Assembly: GCA_012972825.1 (NCBI GenBank)
Contig: JABDHL010000056.1
Span: forward strand, 1-64,000
Length of the DNA stretch: 64,000 nt
Direction of reading: 5' to 3'
From: Chlorobiaceae bacterium
GTDB taxonomy: Bacteria > Bacteroidota > Chlorobiia > Chlorobiales > Chlorobiaceae
The first letter of the stretch is position 1, and each line of letters starts with the position of its first letter. Both the position numbers and the translations under genes were made by a program. Positions 37,269 through 47,329 of the stretch are shown piece after piece. Under the pieces are notes generated by a model. The model searched no databases. It was not told the origin of the DNA and was given only the letters and a program-made list of their open reading frames with translations.

Positions 37269-38327
37269 ATGTACAAGATTGTATCAATACCGGGTGACGG
37301 TATCGGCCCGGAAGTAGTTGCCGGAGCAGTTGCAGTACTGAAGCAGCTCTCCAGAAAACACGACTTTGAAATAGAGATTGAGGAGCATCCATTCGGTGGT
37401 GCTTCTTATGACCTGCATGGTGAAATGCTCACTCATGCTACGCTCGAAGCCTGCAGAAAGTGTGATGCTGTTTTACTTGGTGCAGTCGGCGGTCCGAAAT
37501 GGGAAAAGCTGGCGCATGAACACAAGCCTGAAGCAGCACTTCTGAAAATCCGTAAAGAGCTTGAGCTGTTTGCAAACCTTCGACCAGCAAAAGTCTATGA
37601 TGCACTGCTTGGCGCATCTTCTCTCAAGGCTGACGTAGTTCGCTGCACGGATTTCCTTGTCTTTCGTGAACTGACCGGCGGCATTTACTTTGGCCAGCCG
37701 CGCGGGTTCGATGAAAACAAAGGCTGGAACACCATGGTGTATGAGCGCTACGAAGTTGAGCGTATTGCCCGTCTGGCATTTGAATCGGCACGGAAACGTG
37801 ATAAAAAAGTTATTTCAATCGACAAGGCAAACGTTCTTGAGGTTTCACAGTTCTGGAGAAATGTTGTCCACGAGGTTCACAAGGATTTCCAGGATATAGA
37901 GCTGAGCGACATGTATGTGGACAATGCTGCAATGCAGATTGTCCGCAACCCGAAACAGTTCGATGTTATCGTTACCGGCAACCTGTTTGGTGATATTTTA
38001 AGCGATATCGCAGGTATGATAACCGGAAGCCTTGGTATGCTGCCGTCTGCAAGCATTGGTATAAAACATGCCCTGTATGAGCCTATCCACGGCAGTGCTC
38101 CCGATATTGCAGGACAGAACAAGGCAAACCCTATTGCCACAATCGCATCAGTAGCAATGATGTTCGACTATAGCTTCTCTTTACCGGAGATTGCAACAGA
38201 GATTTATCAGGCAATCGAGGCTGCACTGGCTTCCGGCCTCAGGACAGCAGACATCGCAAATCCCGGAGAGAGTGCTGTTTCAACAACAGTTATGACTGAG
38301 GCAATTGTCAGGCATCTGGGCGCTTGA
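37269..38327 (+). CDS. leuB: 3-isopropylmalate dehydrogenase
   Basis: The 352-residue product has PGDGIGPEVVAGAVAVL at the N-terminus, the substrate arginines in LELFANLRPAKVYDALL, and VRCTDFLVFRELTGGIYFG. The NAD region near the end reads EPIHGSAPDIAGQNKANPIA. The ATG at 37269 is preferred over a GTG at 37266. It decarboxylates 3-isopropylmalate for leucine and may also act on the 3-methylmalate of the citramalate route. Confidence 0.95.
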   Translation: MYKIVSIPGDGIGPEVVAGAVAVLKQLSRKHDFEIEIEEHPFGGASYDLHGEMLTHATLEACRKCDAVLLGAVGGPKWEKLAHEHKPEAALLKIRKELELFANLRPAKVYDALLGASSLKADVVRCTDFLVFRELTGGIYFGQPRGFDENKGWNTMVYERYEVERIARLAFESARKRDKKVISIDKANVLEVSQFWRNVVHEVHKDFQDIELSDMYVDNAAMQIVRNPKQFDVIVTGNLFGDILSDIAGMITGSLGMLPSASIGIKHALYEPIHGSAPDIAGQNKANPIATIASVAMMFDYSFSLPEIATEIYQAIEAALASGLRTADIANPGESAVSTTVMTEAIVRHLGA

Positions 38328-38371
38328 TTTAAATTTATGGCATAAAAGGCAGAAAGGGGCGGGCAGATAAT

Positions 38372-39940
38372 GTGAAAGAAAGAATTCTTGTATTTGATAC
38401 AACACTGCGCGATGGGGAGCAATCACCCGGCGCATCTCTGAATGTTCAGGAAAAGGTTGAAATTGCCAGGCAGCTTGAAAAGCTTGGGGTGGATGTTATC
38501 GAAGCCGGCTTCCCCGCTTCGTCGCCTCTGCAGCTTGAAGCCGTTCAACGGGTATGCGCTGAATCCTCAACTATTGTGGCAGCCTTGGCCAGAGCGGTTG
38601 AAAACGATATTACTGCAGCATGGAACGCACTTCGCCAGGCAAAAAAACCCCGCATTCACACCTTCATCGGCACTTCTGACATCCATATTGCCGGAAAATT
38701 CGGCAGTGACCGTTACGGGGTCAGTCTGAAGGAAAAACGACAGACCATCCTGAAAATGGCTGTTGATGCCGTTACCTTTGCAAAAACATTTACATCTGAT
38801 ATCGAGTTTTCAGCGGAAGATGCAGGCCGTACCGACCAAGGCTACCTGGCTGAAATCATTGAAGCAGTCATTGCCGCCGGGGCAACTACTGTCAACATTC
38901 CCGATACCACCGGCTATACATGGCCATCGGAATTCGGCATAAAAATAGCCGACCTTCACAACCGCGTCAAGAATATCAGTAACGCGGTTATCAGCGTGCA
39001 CTGCCATAACGACCTTGGCCTGGCCGTGGCAAACAGTCTCAGCGCACTCGAACATGGCGCACGACAAGTTGAGTGTTCAATGAATGGTATAGGAGAACGT
39101 GCAGGAAATGCTTCGCTGGAAGAGATTGTGATGGCACTGAAAGTACGCAGTGATCTTCACAACTTCTATACAAATATTGTTACGGAGGAGCTGTACAATA
39201 CAAGCCGGATGGTCTCGACCTTTACCGGTATTATCATACAGCCCAACAAGGCAATTGTCGGCGACAATGCATTTTCGCATGAATCCGGTATTCATCAGGA
39301 CGGCATGCTGAAAAACCGTCAGACCTATGAGGTGATGACACCGGAATCAGTAGGTGTGCCGCAAACGAACATCGTGCTTGGTCGACATTCCGGCAAGCAC
39401 GGACTCCAATCAAGACTTCAGGCCCTCGGCTACGACCTGCAGGAGAGTGAACTCGAAGCGGTGTACAAGCGTTTTGTCGATATTGCCGACAAAAAGAAAG
39501 AGGTTTATGATGATGATTTAAGAGTATTAATGGGGGATGAACGAAATAAACCCCGGAACGCTTTTGAACTTGATTACCTTCATATCAACAGCGGTACTGC
39601 CTCGATTCCAACGGCAACTGTCAGGATCCGGCACAATGCTCAGGTATTTGAAGAATCAGCGACTGGCGATGGTCCGGTAGATGCCTGTTTCAGGGCTGTC
39701 GAAAGGGCTCTTGGCCTTGAGTCTATGGTCACCTCCTATTCGGTACGTTCAACCACAGCAGGCCGTCAGGCTCTCGGTGAGGCGCTTGTTCGGATAAGAG
39801 ACAACAATATTTCTTTTAACGGAAGAGGAGTTTCAACCGATATTATCGAAGCAAGCGCCAAGGCTTATTTACAAGCTCTCGGCCTGCGTCAGCATCATTT
39901 TGACAACAATACACCTGAAACCATAGACAGCGGGGTTTAA
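38372..39940 (+). CDS. leuA: 2-isopropylmalate synthase
   Basis: A 522-residue enzyme starting with GTG after GGGGCGGG. The TIM-barrel domain has LVFDTTLRDGEQSPGASL (metal-binding RDG..), VHCHNDLGLAVANSLSALE (H.HND) and NGIGERAGNASLEEIVMAL. A C-terminal regulatory domain (residues about 390-505, TATVRIRHNAQVFEE, GDGPVDACFRAVERAL) would bind leucine. It makes isopropylmalate from 2-ketoisovalerate and acetyl-CoA. Confidence 0.95.
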   Translation: MKERILVFDTTLRDGEQSPGASLNVQEKVEIARQLEKLGVDVIEAGFPASSPLQLEAVQRVCAESSTIVAALARAVENDITAAWNALRQAKKPRIHTFIGTSDIHIAGKFGSDRYGVSLKEKRQTILKMAVDAVTFAKTFTSDIEFSAEDAGRTDQGYLAEIIEAVIAAGATTVNIPDTTGYTWPSEFGIKIADLHNRVKNISNAVISVHCHNDLGLAVANSLSALEHGARQVECSMNGIGERAGNASLEEIVMALKVRSDLHNFYTNIVTEELYNTSRMVSTFTGIIIQPNKAIVGDNAFSHESGIHQDGMLKNRQTYEVMTPESVGVPQTNIVLGRHSGKHGLQSRLQALGYDLQESELEAVYKRFVDIADKKKEVYDDDLRVLMGDERNKPRNAFELDYLHINSGTASIPTATVRIRHNAQVFEESATGDGPVDACFRAVERALGLESMVTSYSVRSTTAGRQALGEALVRIRDNNISFNGRGVSTDIIEASAKAYLQALGLRQHHFDNNTPETIDSGV

Positions 39941-39945
39941 AAAAA

Positions 39946-41241
39946 ATGGCACAAACAATAACCCAAAAAATTCTTTCGAAGGCGGCAAACAGAACATTTG
40001 TCGACGCTGGCGAAAGCGTCTGGCTGAATGTCGACATTCTGCTTACGCATGATGTCTGCGGTCCGCCGACCTTTGATATTTTCAAAGAAGAATTTGGTTC
40101 TGAAGCGAAAGTCTGGGATCCGAAAAAAATTGTCGTTCTTCCCGACCACTATATTTTTACAGCAAACGAACACGCCCATCGCAACATAGATCTTTTGAGG
40201 CAGTTTGCACAAGAGCAGGGACTTGAAAATTACTACGATGTAGGAACGGATCGATATAAAGGAGTCTGTCATGTCGCGCTTGCCGAAGAAGGGTTCAATC
40301 TCCCTGGAACCGTCCTCTTTGGAACAGACTCTCATACCTGTACATCAGGAGCTTTCGGTATGTTCGGTTCAGGTATCGGCAATACTGATGCAGCGTTCAT
40401 TCTCGGTACAGGCAAACTCTGGGAAAAAGTTCCTGAGTCAATGAAGTTCACCTTCGATGGCCCTATGCCTGAATACCTTACGGCAAAAGACCTTATTCTG
40501 CAGATTCTCGGTGACATAACCACCGATGGCGCAACCTACCGGGCCATGGAGTTTGATGGAGAAGCTATTTTTTCGCTCCCTATGGAAGAGAGAATGACAC
40601 TGACCAACATGGCTATCGAGGCCGGAGGCATGAACGGCATCATTGCGGCTGACGAGGTCACTGAACGTTATGTCCGGGCAAAAAGCAGCAAACCTTATGA
40701 ACTGTTCATAAGCGATCCGGATGCAAAATACCACAGCAAATACAGTTATGATGTCCGTAAACTTGAACCGGTGGTCGCCCAGCCACACAGCCCTGATAAC
40801 CGGGCAACGGTCAGAAGCGTACAGGGAACAAAAATCACAAAGTCTTATATCGGTTCCTGCACCGGCGGCAAACTGACTGATTTTGTCATGGCGGCAAAGA
40901 TCCTGAAAGGGCAGAAGGTGGCGGTTACCACAAATATTGTTCCGGCAACCGTTAAAGTTGCCCTTGACCTTGAGTGTGAACGCTACGATGGACAAACCCT
41001 TAAACAGATTTTTGAAGATGCCGGATGCAGCATTGCGCTGCCTTCATGCGCAGCTTGTCTTGGCGGACCTGCAGACACGGTTGGACGTTCGGTTGACAAT
41101 GATGTTGTTGTTTCGACAACCAACCGCAATTTCCCCGGCCGGATGGGCAGCAAACACGCTGGGGTCTACCTTGCCTCGCCGCTGACGGCAGCTGCATCGG
41201 CAATTACCGGAAAACTCACCGATCCGAGAGATTTCCTCTGA
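39946..41241 (+). CDS. leuC: 3-isopropylmalate dehydratase, large subunit
   Basis: The 431-residue product is of the homoaconitase/LeuC type. It has the [4Fe-4S] ligands in IGSCTGGKLTDF and LPSCAACLGGPADT, and GTDSHTCTSGAFGMFGSG and EAGGMNGIIAADE in the substrate region. It pairs with LeuD encoded next and probably serves both isopropylmalate and citramalate isomerisation. Confidence 0.95.
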   Translation: MAQTITQKILSKAANRTFVDAGESVWLNVDILLTHDVCGPPTFDIFKEEFGSEAKVWDPKKIVVLPDHYIFTANEHAHRNIDLLRQFAQEQGLENYYDVGTDRYKGVCHVALAEEGFNLPGTVLFGTDSHTCTSGAFGMFGSGIGNTDAAFILGTGKLWEKVPESMKFTFDGPMPEYLTAKDLILQILGDITTDGATYRAMEFDGEAIFSLPMEERMTLTNMAIEAGGMNGIIAADEVTERYVRAKSSKPYELFISDPDAKYHSKYSYDVRKLEPVVAQPHSPDNRATVRSVQGTKITKSYIGSCTGGKLTDFVMAAKILKGQKVAVTTNIVPATVKVALDLECERYDGQTLKQIFEDAGCSIALPSCAACLGGPADTVGRSVDNDVVVSTTNRNFPGRMGSKHAGVYLASPLTAAASAITGKLTDPRDFL

Positions 41242-41278
41242 TCGGCTCGTAAGGACTAACTTATTCGCTTCACACAAA

Positions 41279-41845
41279 ATGGAAAAAGTAATTCAGGGAA
41301 AAGCCTATGTGTTAGGCAAAAATATTGATACCGACCAGATTATTCCGGCCGAGCATCTTGTTTACAGCCTCTCCAATCCTGATGAGGTAAAATTATACGG
41401 GAAGTATGCCCTTTCAGGGGTGCCGCCGGAACAGGGCGGGCTTCCTGTCGGCAATATTCCTTTCATTCAGGAAGGAAGTTTCGAGTCAGACTTTACGATT
41501 ATTATCGGCGGCCCGAACTTCGGTTGCGGCTCTTCAAGGGAACACGCACCATTCGCCTTGAAAGTTGCCGGAATTAAAGCCATTATTGCAGAGTCTTACG
41601 CAAGAATCTTTTATCGCAACTCTGTCGATGGCGGTTTTGTTATTCCCTATGAAACCTCAGAGCATCTTAACCAGCTGATCAATACCGGTGATGACCTGAA
41701 GATTGATGTAGAATCCAATACGCTCGAAAACCTGACAAGCAAGGTCACCTATACACTCAATCCGCTTGGTGATGTCTTCAGCATCATCGAGGCCGGAGGT
41801 ATTTTTGCTTATGCCAGACAGGAAAACTTAATGGCTCAACGCTGA
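41279..41845 (+). CDS. leuD: 3-isopropylmalate dehydratase, small subunit
   Basis: A swivelling-domain protein of 188 residues. AYVLGKNIDTDQIIPAEHL and GPNFGCGSSREHAPFALKVAG (the GCGSSREHAP signature) are present, with SYARIFYRNSVDGGF after them. It forms the active enzyme with LeuC. It starts with ATG at 41279, and the next gene begins 3 bases after its stop. Confidence 0.96.
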   Translation: MEKVIQGKAYVLGKNIDTDQIIPAEHLVYSLSNPDEVKLYGKYALSGVPPEQGGLPVGNIPFIQEGSFESDFTIIIGGPNFGCGSSREHAPFALKVAGIKAIIAESYARIFYRNSVDGGFVIPYETSEHLNQLINTGDDLKIDVESNTLENLTSKVTYTLNPLGDVFSIIEAGGIFAYARQENLMAQR

Positions 41846-41848
41846 TTT

Positions 41849-43459
41849 ATGACTGTTACCACAAAGCCAATAGAGCTTTACGATACCACCCTGCGTGATG
41901 GCACTCAAGGTGAACATATCAACCTTTCTGTACAGGACAAGCTCCTTATTGCTGAAAAGCTTGATGAGTTCGGTATGGACTATATTGAGGGCGGATGGCC
42001 GAGCAGTAATCCCAAGGACGAAGAGTTTTTCATCAAGGCGAGACTTCTTAAACTGAAGCATGCAAAGCTCTGCTCGTTTGGTTCGACAGCCAGAACGGCA
42101 GCAACTGTTGAAAATGACCCTAACCTGCTCGGTTTGCTTCAATCTGAAACACCGGTTATCACGATTTTCGGAAAAACCTGGAAAGCCCACTCTGTAAAAA
42201 GTCTTGGCATTTCGGACGATGAGAATGCTGAACTGATATACCGCTCTGTCGCTTTCCTGAAATCGCAGGGAAGAGAGGTGTTTTTTGATGCTGAACATTT
42301 TTTTGACGGCTTCAAGGACAACCGTGAATTTGCCCTGAAAATGCTGCTTTCAGCAGTTCAGGCCGGTGCGTCAAGAGTTGTGCTCTGCGACACCAACGGC
42401 GGCTCACTACCTCATGAAGTTACAGAAACTGTAGCGCAGGTAGTAGCAGTTACAGGAGTACCCGTGGGTATCCACAGCCACAATGACAGCGATCTGGCTG
42501 TGGCGAATTCCATAGCAGCCGTCATGGCCGGGGCAACTCATATACAGGGCACGATAAACGGAATCGGTGAACGATGCGGGAATGCCAACCTCATTAGCAT
42601 TATTCCAAATATCATGCTGAAACTGCAACGTTCATTCTCCTGTGTTGAGCATCTCAATCAGCTTACTTCCCTTTCGAAGTTTGTCTATGAAATTCTGAAT
42701 ATGCCTTCAAACACCAGAGCGCCGTTTGTTGGAAAATCGGCATTTGCCCATAAAGGCGGCATCCATGTCAGCGCGGTTATGAAAGAGAGTTCGCTTTACG
42801 AACATATTGATCCTGCACTTGTCGGAAACCGTCAACGTGTTCTTGTTTCAGAGCTTGCAGGGCAAAGTAATATCCGGTACAAGGCACAGGAACTCGGTAT
42901 CGGCATCCCGGAAAAGAAAGATCTTATAAAGAATATCGTACACCATATTAAAGAACTCGAACACGAAGGCTATCAGTTTGACGGAGCTGAAGCTTCATTT
43001 GAACTGATTCTGCACAGGGAACTTGGCAACTTTAAGCCGTTCTTTGAAGTCCTGGAAACCAAAGTGCATATTGAATCCAGCAAAAATGCAAAAAATGTTG
43101 ATCAGGCTGTTCTTAAGGTCAAGGTTGGCGAAGAGATAGAGCATATTGCCGCTGATGGTGATGGACCGGTCAATGCGCTTGACAAAGCTCTTCGTAAAGC
43201 GCTGATCCATTTTTACCCTGAAATCAAGAGTATCAAACTGGTTGACTACAAAGTCCGGGTTCTTGAAGAAAAACGTGGTACCAGCGCCAAAGTGCGTGTA
43301 TTGATAGTGTCAAGCAATGGCCGCTATACCTGGGGCACTGTTGGGGTATCGACAAACATCATCGAAGCAAGCCTGCATGCCTTAGAAGACAGCATGAACT
43401 ATCACCTCTTTACCCTGAAAGCTTCAGTACCACTGCCAGATAAATTTTCTCAGGCATAA
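41849..43459 (+). CDS. cimA: Citramalate synthase
   Basis: This 536-residue LeuA relative begins ELYDTTLRDGTQGEHINLSV, where LeuA has 'LRDGEQSPG'; DGTQG is the mark of the CimA/NifV-like branch. VGIHSHNDSDLAVANSIAAV and NGIGERCGNANLISI complete the metal and substrate sites, and the C-terminus carries the LeuA-type dimer/regulatory domain (GDGPVNALDKALRKALI). It condenses pyruvate and acetyl-CoA to citramalate, giving 2-ketobutyrate without threonine deaminase. It is the last gene of the operon and is followed by a terminator. Confidence 0.9.
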   Translation: MTVTTKPIELYDTTLRDGTQGEHINLSVQDKLLIAEKLDEFGMDYIEGGWPSSNPKDEEFFIKARLLKLKHAKLCSFGSTARTAATVENDPNLLGLLQSETPVITIFGKTWKAHSVKSLGISDDENAELIYRSVAFLKSQGREVFFDAEHFFDGFKDNREFALKMLLSAVQAGASRVVLCDTNGGSLPHEVTETVAQVVAVTGVPVGIHSHNDSDLAVANSIAAVMAGATHIQGTINGIGERCGNANLISIIPNIMLKLQRSFSCVEHLNQLTSLSKFVYEILNMPSNTRAPFVGKSAFAHKGGIHVSAVMKESSLYEHIDPALVGNRQRVLVSELAGQSNIRYKAQELGIGIPEKKDLIKNIVHHIKELEHEGYQFDGAEASFELILHRELGNFKPFFEVLETKVHIESSKNAKNVDQAVLKVKVGEEIEHIAADGDGPVNALDKALRKALIHFYPEIKSIKLVDYKVRVLEEKRGTSAKVRVLIVSSNGRYTWGTVGVSTNIIEASLHALEDSMNYHLFTLKASVPLPDKFSQA

Positions 43460-43489
43460 CCCCTGTGGTTGTATACAGGGTTCTTTTTT
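43458..43489 (+). terminator. Terminator of the ilv-leu-cim operon
   Basis: AACCCCTGT (43458-43466) and ACAGGGTT (43475-43482) form a stem with one bulged C; CTTTTTTG follows. It begins at the cimA stop codon. Confidence 0.8.
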
Positions 43490-43586
43490 GGTAAACCAAA
43501 AAAACATGCAAAAATGTAGTTGCGATCACTCCCTATTTCTTTATCTTGGTTAATTACACCATTATTACGAATAAAACATCGCAAAT

Positions 43587-44255
43587 ATGCGAATCCATGA
43601 TCTTGATCCTGAAAACAGACCATGCGAACGCTTTATCCGAACGGGACCAGCTTCACTAAGTCCTGCAGAATTACTTGCGTTGATCTTGCGTTCAGGATCA
43701 AGAAACCTTAATATTGTGGATACCTGTCATGAAATTATCAGAGAGTTCAGCCTTGAAAAACTTGCCGATACAGCTCAGGCCGATCTTCAGAAAATCAGAG
43801 GAATCGGCAAGGTCAAAGCAATGCAGATCATTGCTGTTTTCGAACTGAACAAACGACTGCATTATGCACGAAATTTCAATAAAAAAATAAAGGCAGCAAG
43901 GGATATTGTCGAATACATGGCAGGCAGAATACCGGATGAGACAAAGGAGCATCTCTTCGTTCTGCACCTGAACACCAAAAACCAGATTATTAAACCCGAG
44001 CTGGTTTCAGTAGGAACACTCAACGCTGCCCTTATTCATCCAAGAGAGGTTTTTAAATCAGCTATCAGAGAAAGTGCTCACGCTATTATCCTAGTGCATA
44101 ACCATCCTTCAGGTGACGTTGAGCCAAGCCATGCCGATAAACAAGTCACCACCCTGCTGAAACAGGCAAGCGCTATCATCCAGATCGATCTGCTGGATCA
44201 TATCATTATAGCAAGATCAGAATGGTTCAGCTTTCGGGAACGCTCACTTCTTTAA
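43587..44255 (+). CDS. radC: RadC-family JAB1/MPN-domain protein
   Basis: A 222-residue RadC protein. The N-terminus has helix-hairpin-helix-like [18 protein letters not shown]. The JAMM metalloprotease-like domain includes the ligand motif [14 protein letters not shown] after SAHAIILV. Its physiological role is unresolved; a direct DNA-repair role is doubted for this family. It stands apart from the operon upstream by a terminator. Confidence 0.93.
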   Translation: MRIHDLDPENRPCERFIRTGPASLSPAELLALILRSGSRNLNIVDTCHEIIREFSLEKLADTAQADLQKIRGIGKVKAMQIIAVFELNKRLHYARNFNKKIKAARDIVEYMAGRIPDETKEHLFVLHLNTKNQIIKPELVSVGTLNAALIHPREVFKSAIRESAHAIILVHNHPSGDVEPSHADKQVTTLLKQASAIIQIDLLDHIIIARSEWFSFRERSLL

Positions 44256-44257
44256 TT

Positions 44258-44515
44258 TTAACCAAATGATTCCTGGCGAAAAGAAGGAGTTTCTGAAAAA
44301 CCATTATCTGCAACTTCCCTGACATTTTTTGCCTGCAATCCTTTCTGGGTTTTGTCAACTTCGAAATCCACGGCAGCATCCTGATTAAGCACCTTAAAAC
44401 TCCGATCTGACTGGATAGCCGAAAAATGAACAAAAATGTCCTCGCCACCCTCTGGATTTACAAGAAACCCATAGCCTTTTTTACCATCAAACCATTTAAC
44501 TTTGCTTATAGCCAT
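44258..44515 (-). CDS. Cold-shock-domain protein
   Basis: An 85-residue CspA-type protein. VKWFDGKKGYGFLVN contains RNP1, and DIFVHFSAI is RNP2; the tail (QKGLQAKNVREV) is typical. It has a C-terminal extension of about 15 residues (NGFSETPSFRQESFG). It binds single-stranded RNA or DNA and acts as an RNA chaperone. Convergent with radC, with only 2 bases between the stops. Confidence 0.93.
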   Translation of the reverse strand: MAISKVKWFDGKKGYGFLVNPEGGEDIFVHFSAIQSDRSFKVLNQDAAVDFEVDKTQKGLQAKNVREVADNGFSETPSFRQESFG

Positions 44516-44731
44516 GATAAATATTAAGATTTAGCATTGTTAAAGATTTGCAATACACTAACGGAATCGAAGTGTATATACGATTAGTTTATAAATTAAA
44601 TATATATATCTACACAGTATTTTCCAGCCTGAAAATAAAATAAATTACGGCAATACAGTAATAGTGCTTTAATTAACAGCATGTAATATATACTTATACA
44701 GAAAACCATATAATAACCGAAAAAATAACAA
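44516..44731. other. AT-rich divergent promoter region
   Basis: This 216-base stretch between the cold-shock gene (minus) and the sepiapterin reductase gene (plus) is strongly AT-rich, with repeats of TATATA. It must hold both promoters and probably the long cold-shock leader. No distinct motif was secured. Confidence 0.35.
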
Positions 44732-45463
44732 ATGAAACAGATCATTATCATAACCGGTGCAGGTAAAGGAATCGGAAAGAGCATTGCCCTTGATTTTGCG
44801 CAAGCAACCAACAAGAAAAACGACTTTAAACCAGTGCTGATCCTCGCCTCCAGAACGGCTTCGGATCTTGAGGCTGTTGCAGACGAATGCCGCTCCTACG
44901 GTGCAGCATCGGATATTATTCAGACAGATATTGCCGATATTGCCCAGATTGACCGGCTTGTTACTACAACGCTCGAACGCCACGGGTCAATAGACTGCCT
45001 TGTCAATAATGCCGGTGTCGGAAGATTCAAGGTGCTCGGCGACATGACTGAGGAGGATTTCGATTATACCATGGCAACGAACCTGAAGGGAACTTTTTTT
45101 CTTACACAAAAGGTCTTTGCAGTCATGGAAAAACAGAAATCAGGTCACATTTTCTTTATCACCTCCATTGCAGCAGAAACAGCATTCAAGAGCTCTTCGG
45201 TCTACTCGATGTCGAAATTCGGGCAGAAAGGTCTGGTTGAGACAATACGCCTCTACGCAAAAAACTGCAATGTCAGGATCACAAATGTCATGCCCGGAGC
45301 AGTGTATACACCCATGTGGGGCGAGGTTCCCGATACAAAAAAAAATGTGATGATGATGCCAGAGGATATTTCAGCTCCCGTGGTGCAGGCATATTTTACA
45401 GCGCAGCGGACATCAGTTGAAGAGCTTGTCATAAGGCCGGTTTGCGGGGATATCAATGAGTAA
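44732..45463 (+). CDS. Sepiapterin reductase (SDR family)
   Basis: A 243-residue SDR with TGAGKGIGKSIALDFA at the cofactor site, LVNNAGVGRFKVLGDMTEEDFDYTM, the catalytic Ser in FFITSIAAE and Tyr/Lys in VYSMSKFGQKGLVET. Local stretches (NAGVGRF..L.D.TEEDFDYTM, GTFFLTQ..FA.ME, GHIFFITS, MMMPEDI.APVVQAY) match from memory the structurally known Chlorobaculum tepidum sepiapterin reductase. That enzyme makes L-threo-tetrahydrobiopterin used in the pterin glycosides of green sulfur bacteria. Substrate assignment rests on this resemblance. Confidence 0.75.
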   Translation: MKQIIIITGAGKGIGKSIALDFAQATNKKNDFKPVLILASRTASDLEAVADECRSYGAASDIIQTDIADIAQIDRLVTTTLERHGSIDCLVNNAGVGRFKVLGDMTEEDFDYTMATNLKGTFFLTQKVFAVMEKQKSGHIFFITSIAAETAFKSSSVYSMSKFGQKGLVETIRLYAKNCNVRITNVMPGAVYTPMWGEVPDTKKNVMMMPEDISAPVVQAYFTAQRTSVEELVIRPVCGDINE

Positions 45464-45554
45464 ACAATACAAAAGCTCTTGTGGGAAAGCCGCATTTTTT
45501 CCTGTATTTTCCGTTACTCCGTTTTAGAAAAACCAATTTGAATTATAAACGACC

Positions 45555-46013
45555 ATGAGTCTGAAAGAAAGAATAGACCAGGATCTCAAAAATACCATGA
45601 AAAACGGTGATAAAGACCGCCTTAATGCAATTCGCTCAATCCGTGCAGCTTTGCTTGAAAAAGAGGTATCAATTCGTGTAGGAGGGAAAGCTGTGCTTAG
45701 TGACGATCAGGAGATAGAGGTACTGGTCAGTATTGCCAAAAAACGTCGAGACGCTATCGATCAATTCACTGCAGGAAACCGTCCCGACCTTGCATCCATA
45801 GAGCGTTCAGAACTCAGTGTTATCGAAGAGTATCTTCCTGAACCGGTATCCGATGATGAAGTGATTGCCATTGTGAATGATGTGGTCGCAAAAACAGGCG
45901 CTGCATCCATGAAAGATATTGGTAAAGTGATGGGTGAAGCCATGAAAACGCTCAAGGGAAAAGCTGACGGCACCAAGGTTCAGCAGATCGTCAAGTCACT
46001 GCTTTCAGCATAA
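45555..46013 (+). CDS. GatB/YqeY domain protein
   Basis: The 152-residue product matches YqeY throughout: [35 protein letters not shown] at the N-terminus, [32 protein letters not shown], and [19 protein letters not shown]. It resembles the C-terminal tRNA-binding domain of GatB and is thought to assist tRNA-dependent amidation. It lies 20 bases upstream of serS, with which it is probably cotranscribed. Confidence 0.92.
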   Translation: MSLKERIDQDLKNTMKNGDKDRLNAIRSIRAALLEKEVSIRVGGKAVLSDDQEIEVLVSIAKKRRDAIDQFTAGNRPDLASIERSELSVIEEYLPEPVSDDEVIAIVNDVVAKTGAASMKDIGKVMGEAMKTLKGKADGTKVQQIVKSLLSA

Positions 46014-46033
46014 CCTCATTCTTCTTAACCATC

Positions 46034-47329
46034 ATGCTTGATATCAATGTTATCCGTCAGAATCCGGAAGAAGTGATCGACATGCTGCGCAAGCGCCAGC
46101 TCTCTTCCGAAGAACCAAAACTTGCCGAACTCCTTGACCTTGACAAAAAACGCAAGGAGCTGGTACAGCGCTCAGATGACAAGAAAGCTCTGCGCAACAA
46201 AGTATCCAAAGAGATTGCCGAGATAAAAAAAAGTAGAACTGGATCCGGCGATGAGCTGATTTATGAGATGAAAAGAGTCTCCGAGGATATCTCAGGGATG
46301 GACACACTGCTCAGCGGTCTGGAAGAGGAAATTGAAAATATCCTTCTGTGCCTCCCCAATAAACTTCACCACTCGGTACCTGCCGGACGCTCAGCGGAAG
46401 ATAACATAGTATTCAAAGAACCGGTAACTTTCGAGTATGATCTGAACTTTCCTGTAAAAAACCACCTTGAGCTGGGTAAAACCCTCGGGATCCTTGATTT
46501 TGAAAGAGGTGCAAAGGTATGCGGAGCAGGATTCCCCGCCTATATAGGAAAGGGAGCACGCCTTGAACGCGCATTGATCAATTTCATGCTTGACCTTCAT
46601 ACTGAAAACCACGGATATACCGAAATCTTCCCTCCCTTCTTAGTCAATCAGGAGTCGCTCAGGGGAACAGGACAGTGGCCGAAATTCGCCGACCAGGTTT
46701 ACCATATACAGGAGGACAACCTTTACGCCATCCCGACTGCTGAAGTGCCGATAACCAATCTGCACAGGGGCGAAATGCTGGATCAGAAAGCTCTGCCGAT
46801 ATCCTATGCCGCCTATTCAGCCTGTTTCCGACGCGAGGCGGGCAGTTACGGCAAGGACACCAGAGGCTTCCTGAGGGTACATCAGTTCAACAAGGTCGAA
46901 ATGGTGAAGTTTACCCGACCGGAGGAGTCATACACAACTCTTGAAGAGATACGCGAGAACGCCGAGGCGATCCTTATCGCCCTGAAGATTCCTTACCGGG
47001 TGCTTTTGCTCTGCAGTGGCGATATCAGTGCCAATGCAACAAAATGTTATGATATTGAAGTGTGGTCGCCGGCGGAAAATAAATATCTTGAAGCGTCAAG
47101 CTGTTCAAACTTTGAGGATTACCAGGCAAGGCGCGCCAACATTCGTTTCAAACCTGACAGCAAGTCGAAACCGGAGTTCGTTCATACCCTGAATGGTTCA
47201 GGCTTGGCTACATCCCGACTGATGGTCTCGCTGCTTGAGCACTACCAGACTCCGGAAGGAAACATAAGGGTACCGGAGGTGCTGCAGCACTATACGAGGT
47301 TTGACGAGATTACTCAGGCTGCCGAATGA
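46034..47329 (+). CDS. serS: Seryl-tRNA synthetase
   Basis: A class II synthetase of 431 residues. The N-terminal coiled-coil arm runs from about residue 30 to 100. The core shows [35 protein letters not shown], motif 2 in [22 protein letters not shown], and motif 3 in [16 protein letters not shown]. It charges tRNA-Ser. Its 3' end overlaps convergent metX by 16 bases. Confidence 0.97.
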   Translation: MLDINVIRQNPEEVIDMLRKRQLSSEEPKLAELLDLDKKRKELVQRSDDKKALRNKVSKEIAEIKKSRTGSGDELIYEMKRVSEDISGMDTLLSGLEEEIENILLCLPNKLHHSVPAGRSAEDNIVFKEPVTFEYDLNFPVKNHLELGKTLGILDFERGAKVCGAGFPAYIGKGARLERALINFMLDLHTENHGYTEIFPPFLVNQESLRGTGQWPKFADQVYHIQEDNLYAIPTAEVPITNLHRGEMLDQKALPISYAAYSACFRREAGSYGKDTRGFLRVHQFNKVEMVKFTRPEESYTTLEEIRENAEAILIALKIPYRVLLLCSGDISANATKCYDIEVWSPAENKYLEASSCSNFEDYQARRANIRFKPDSKSKPEFVHTLNGSGLATSRLMVSLLEHYQTPEGNIRVPEVLQHYTRFDEITQAAE

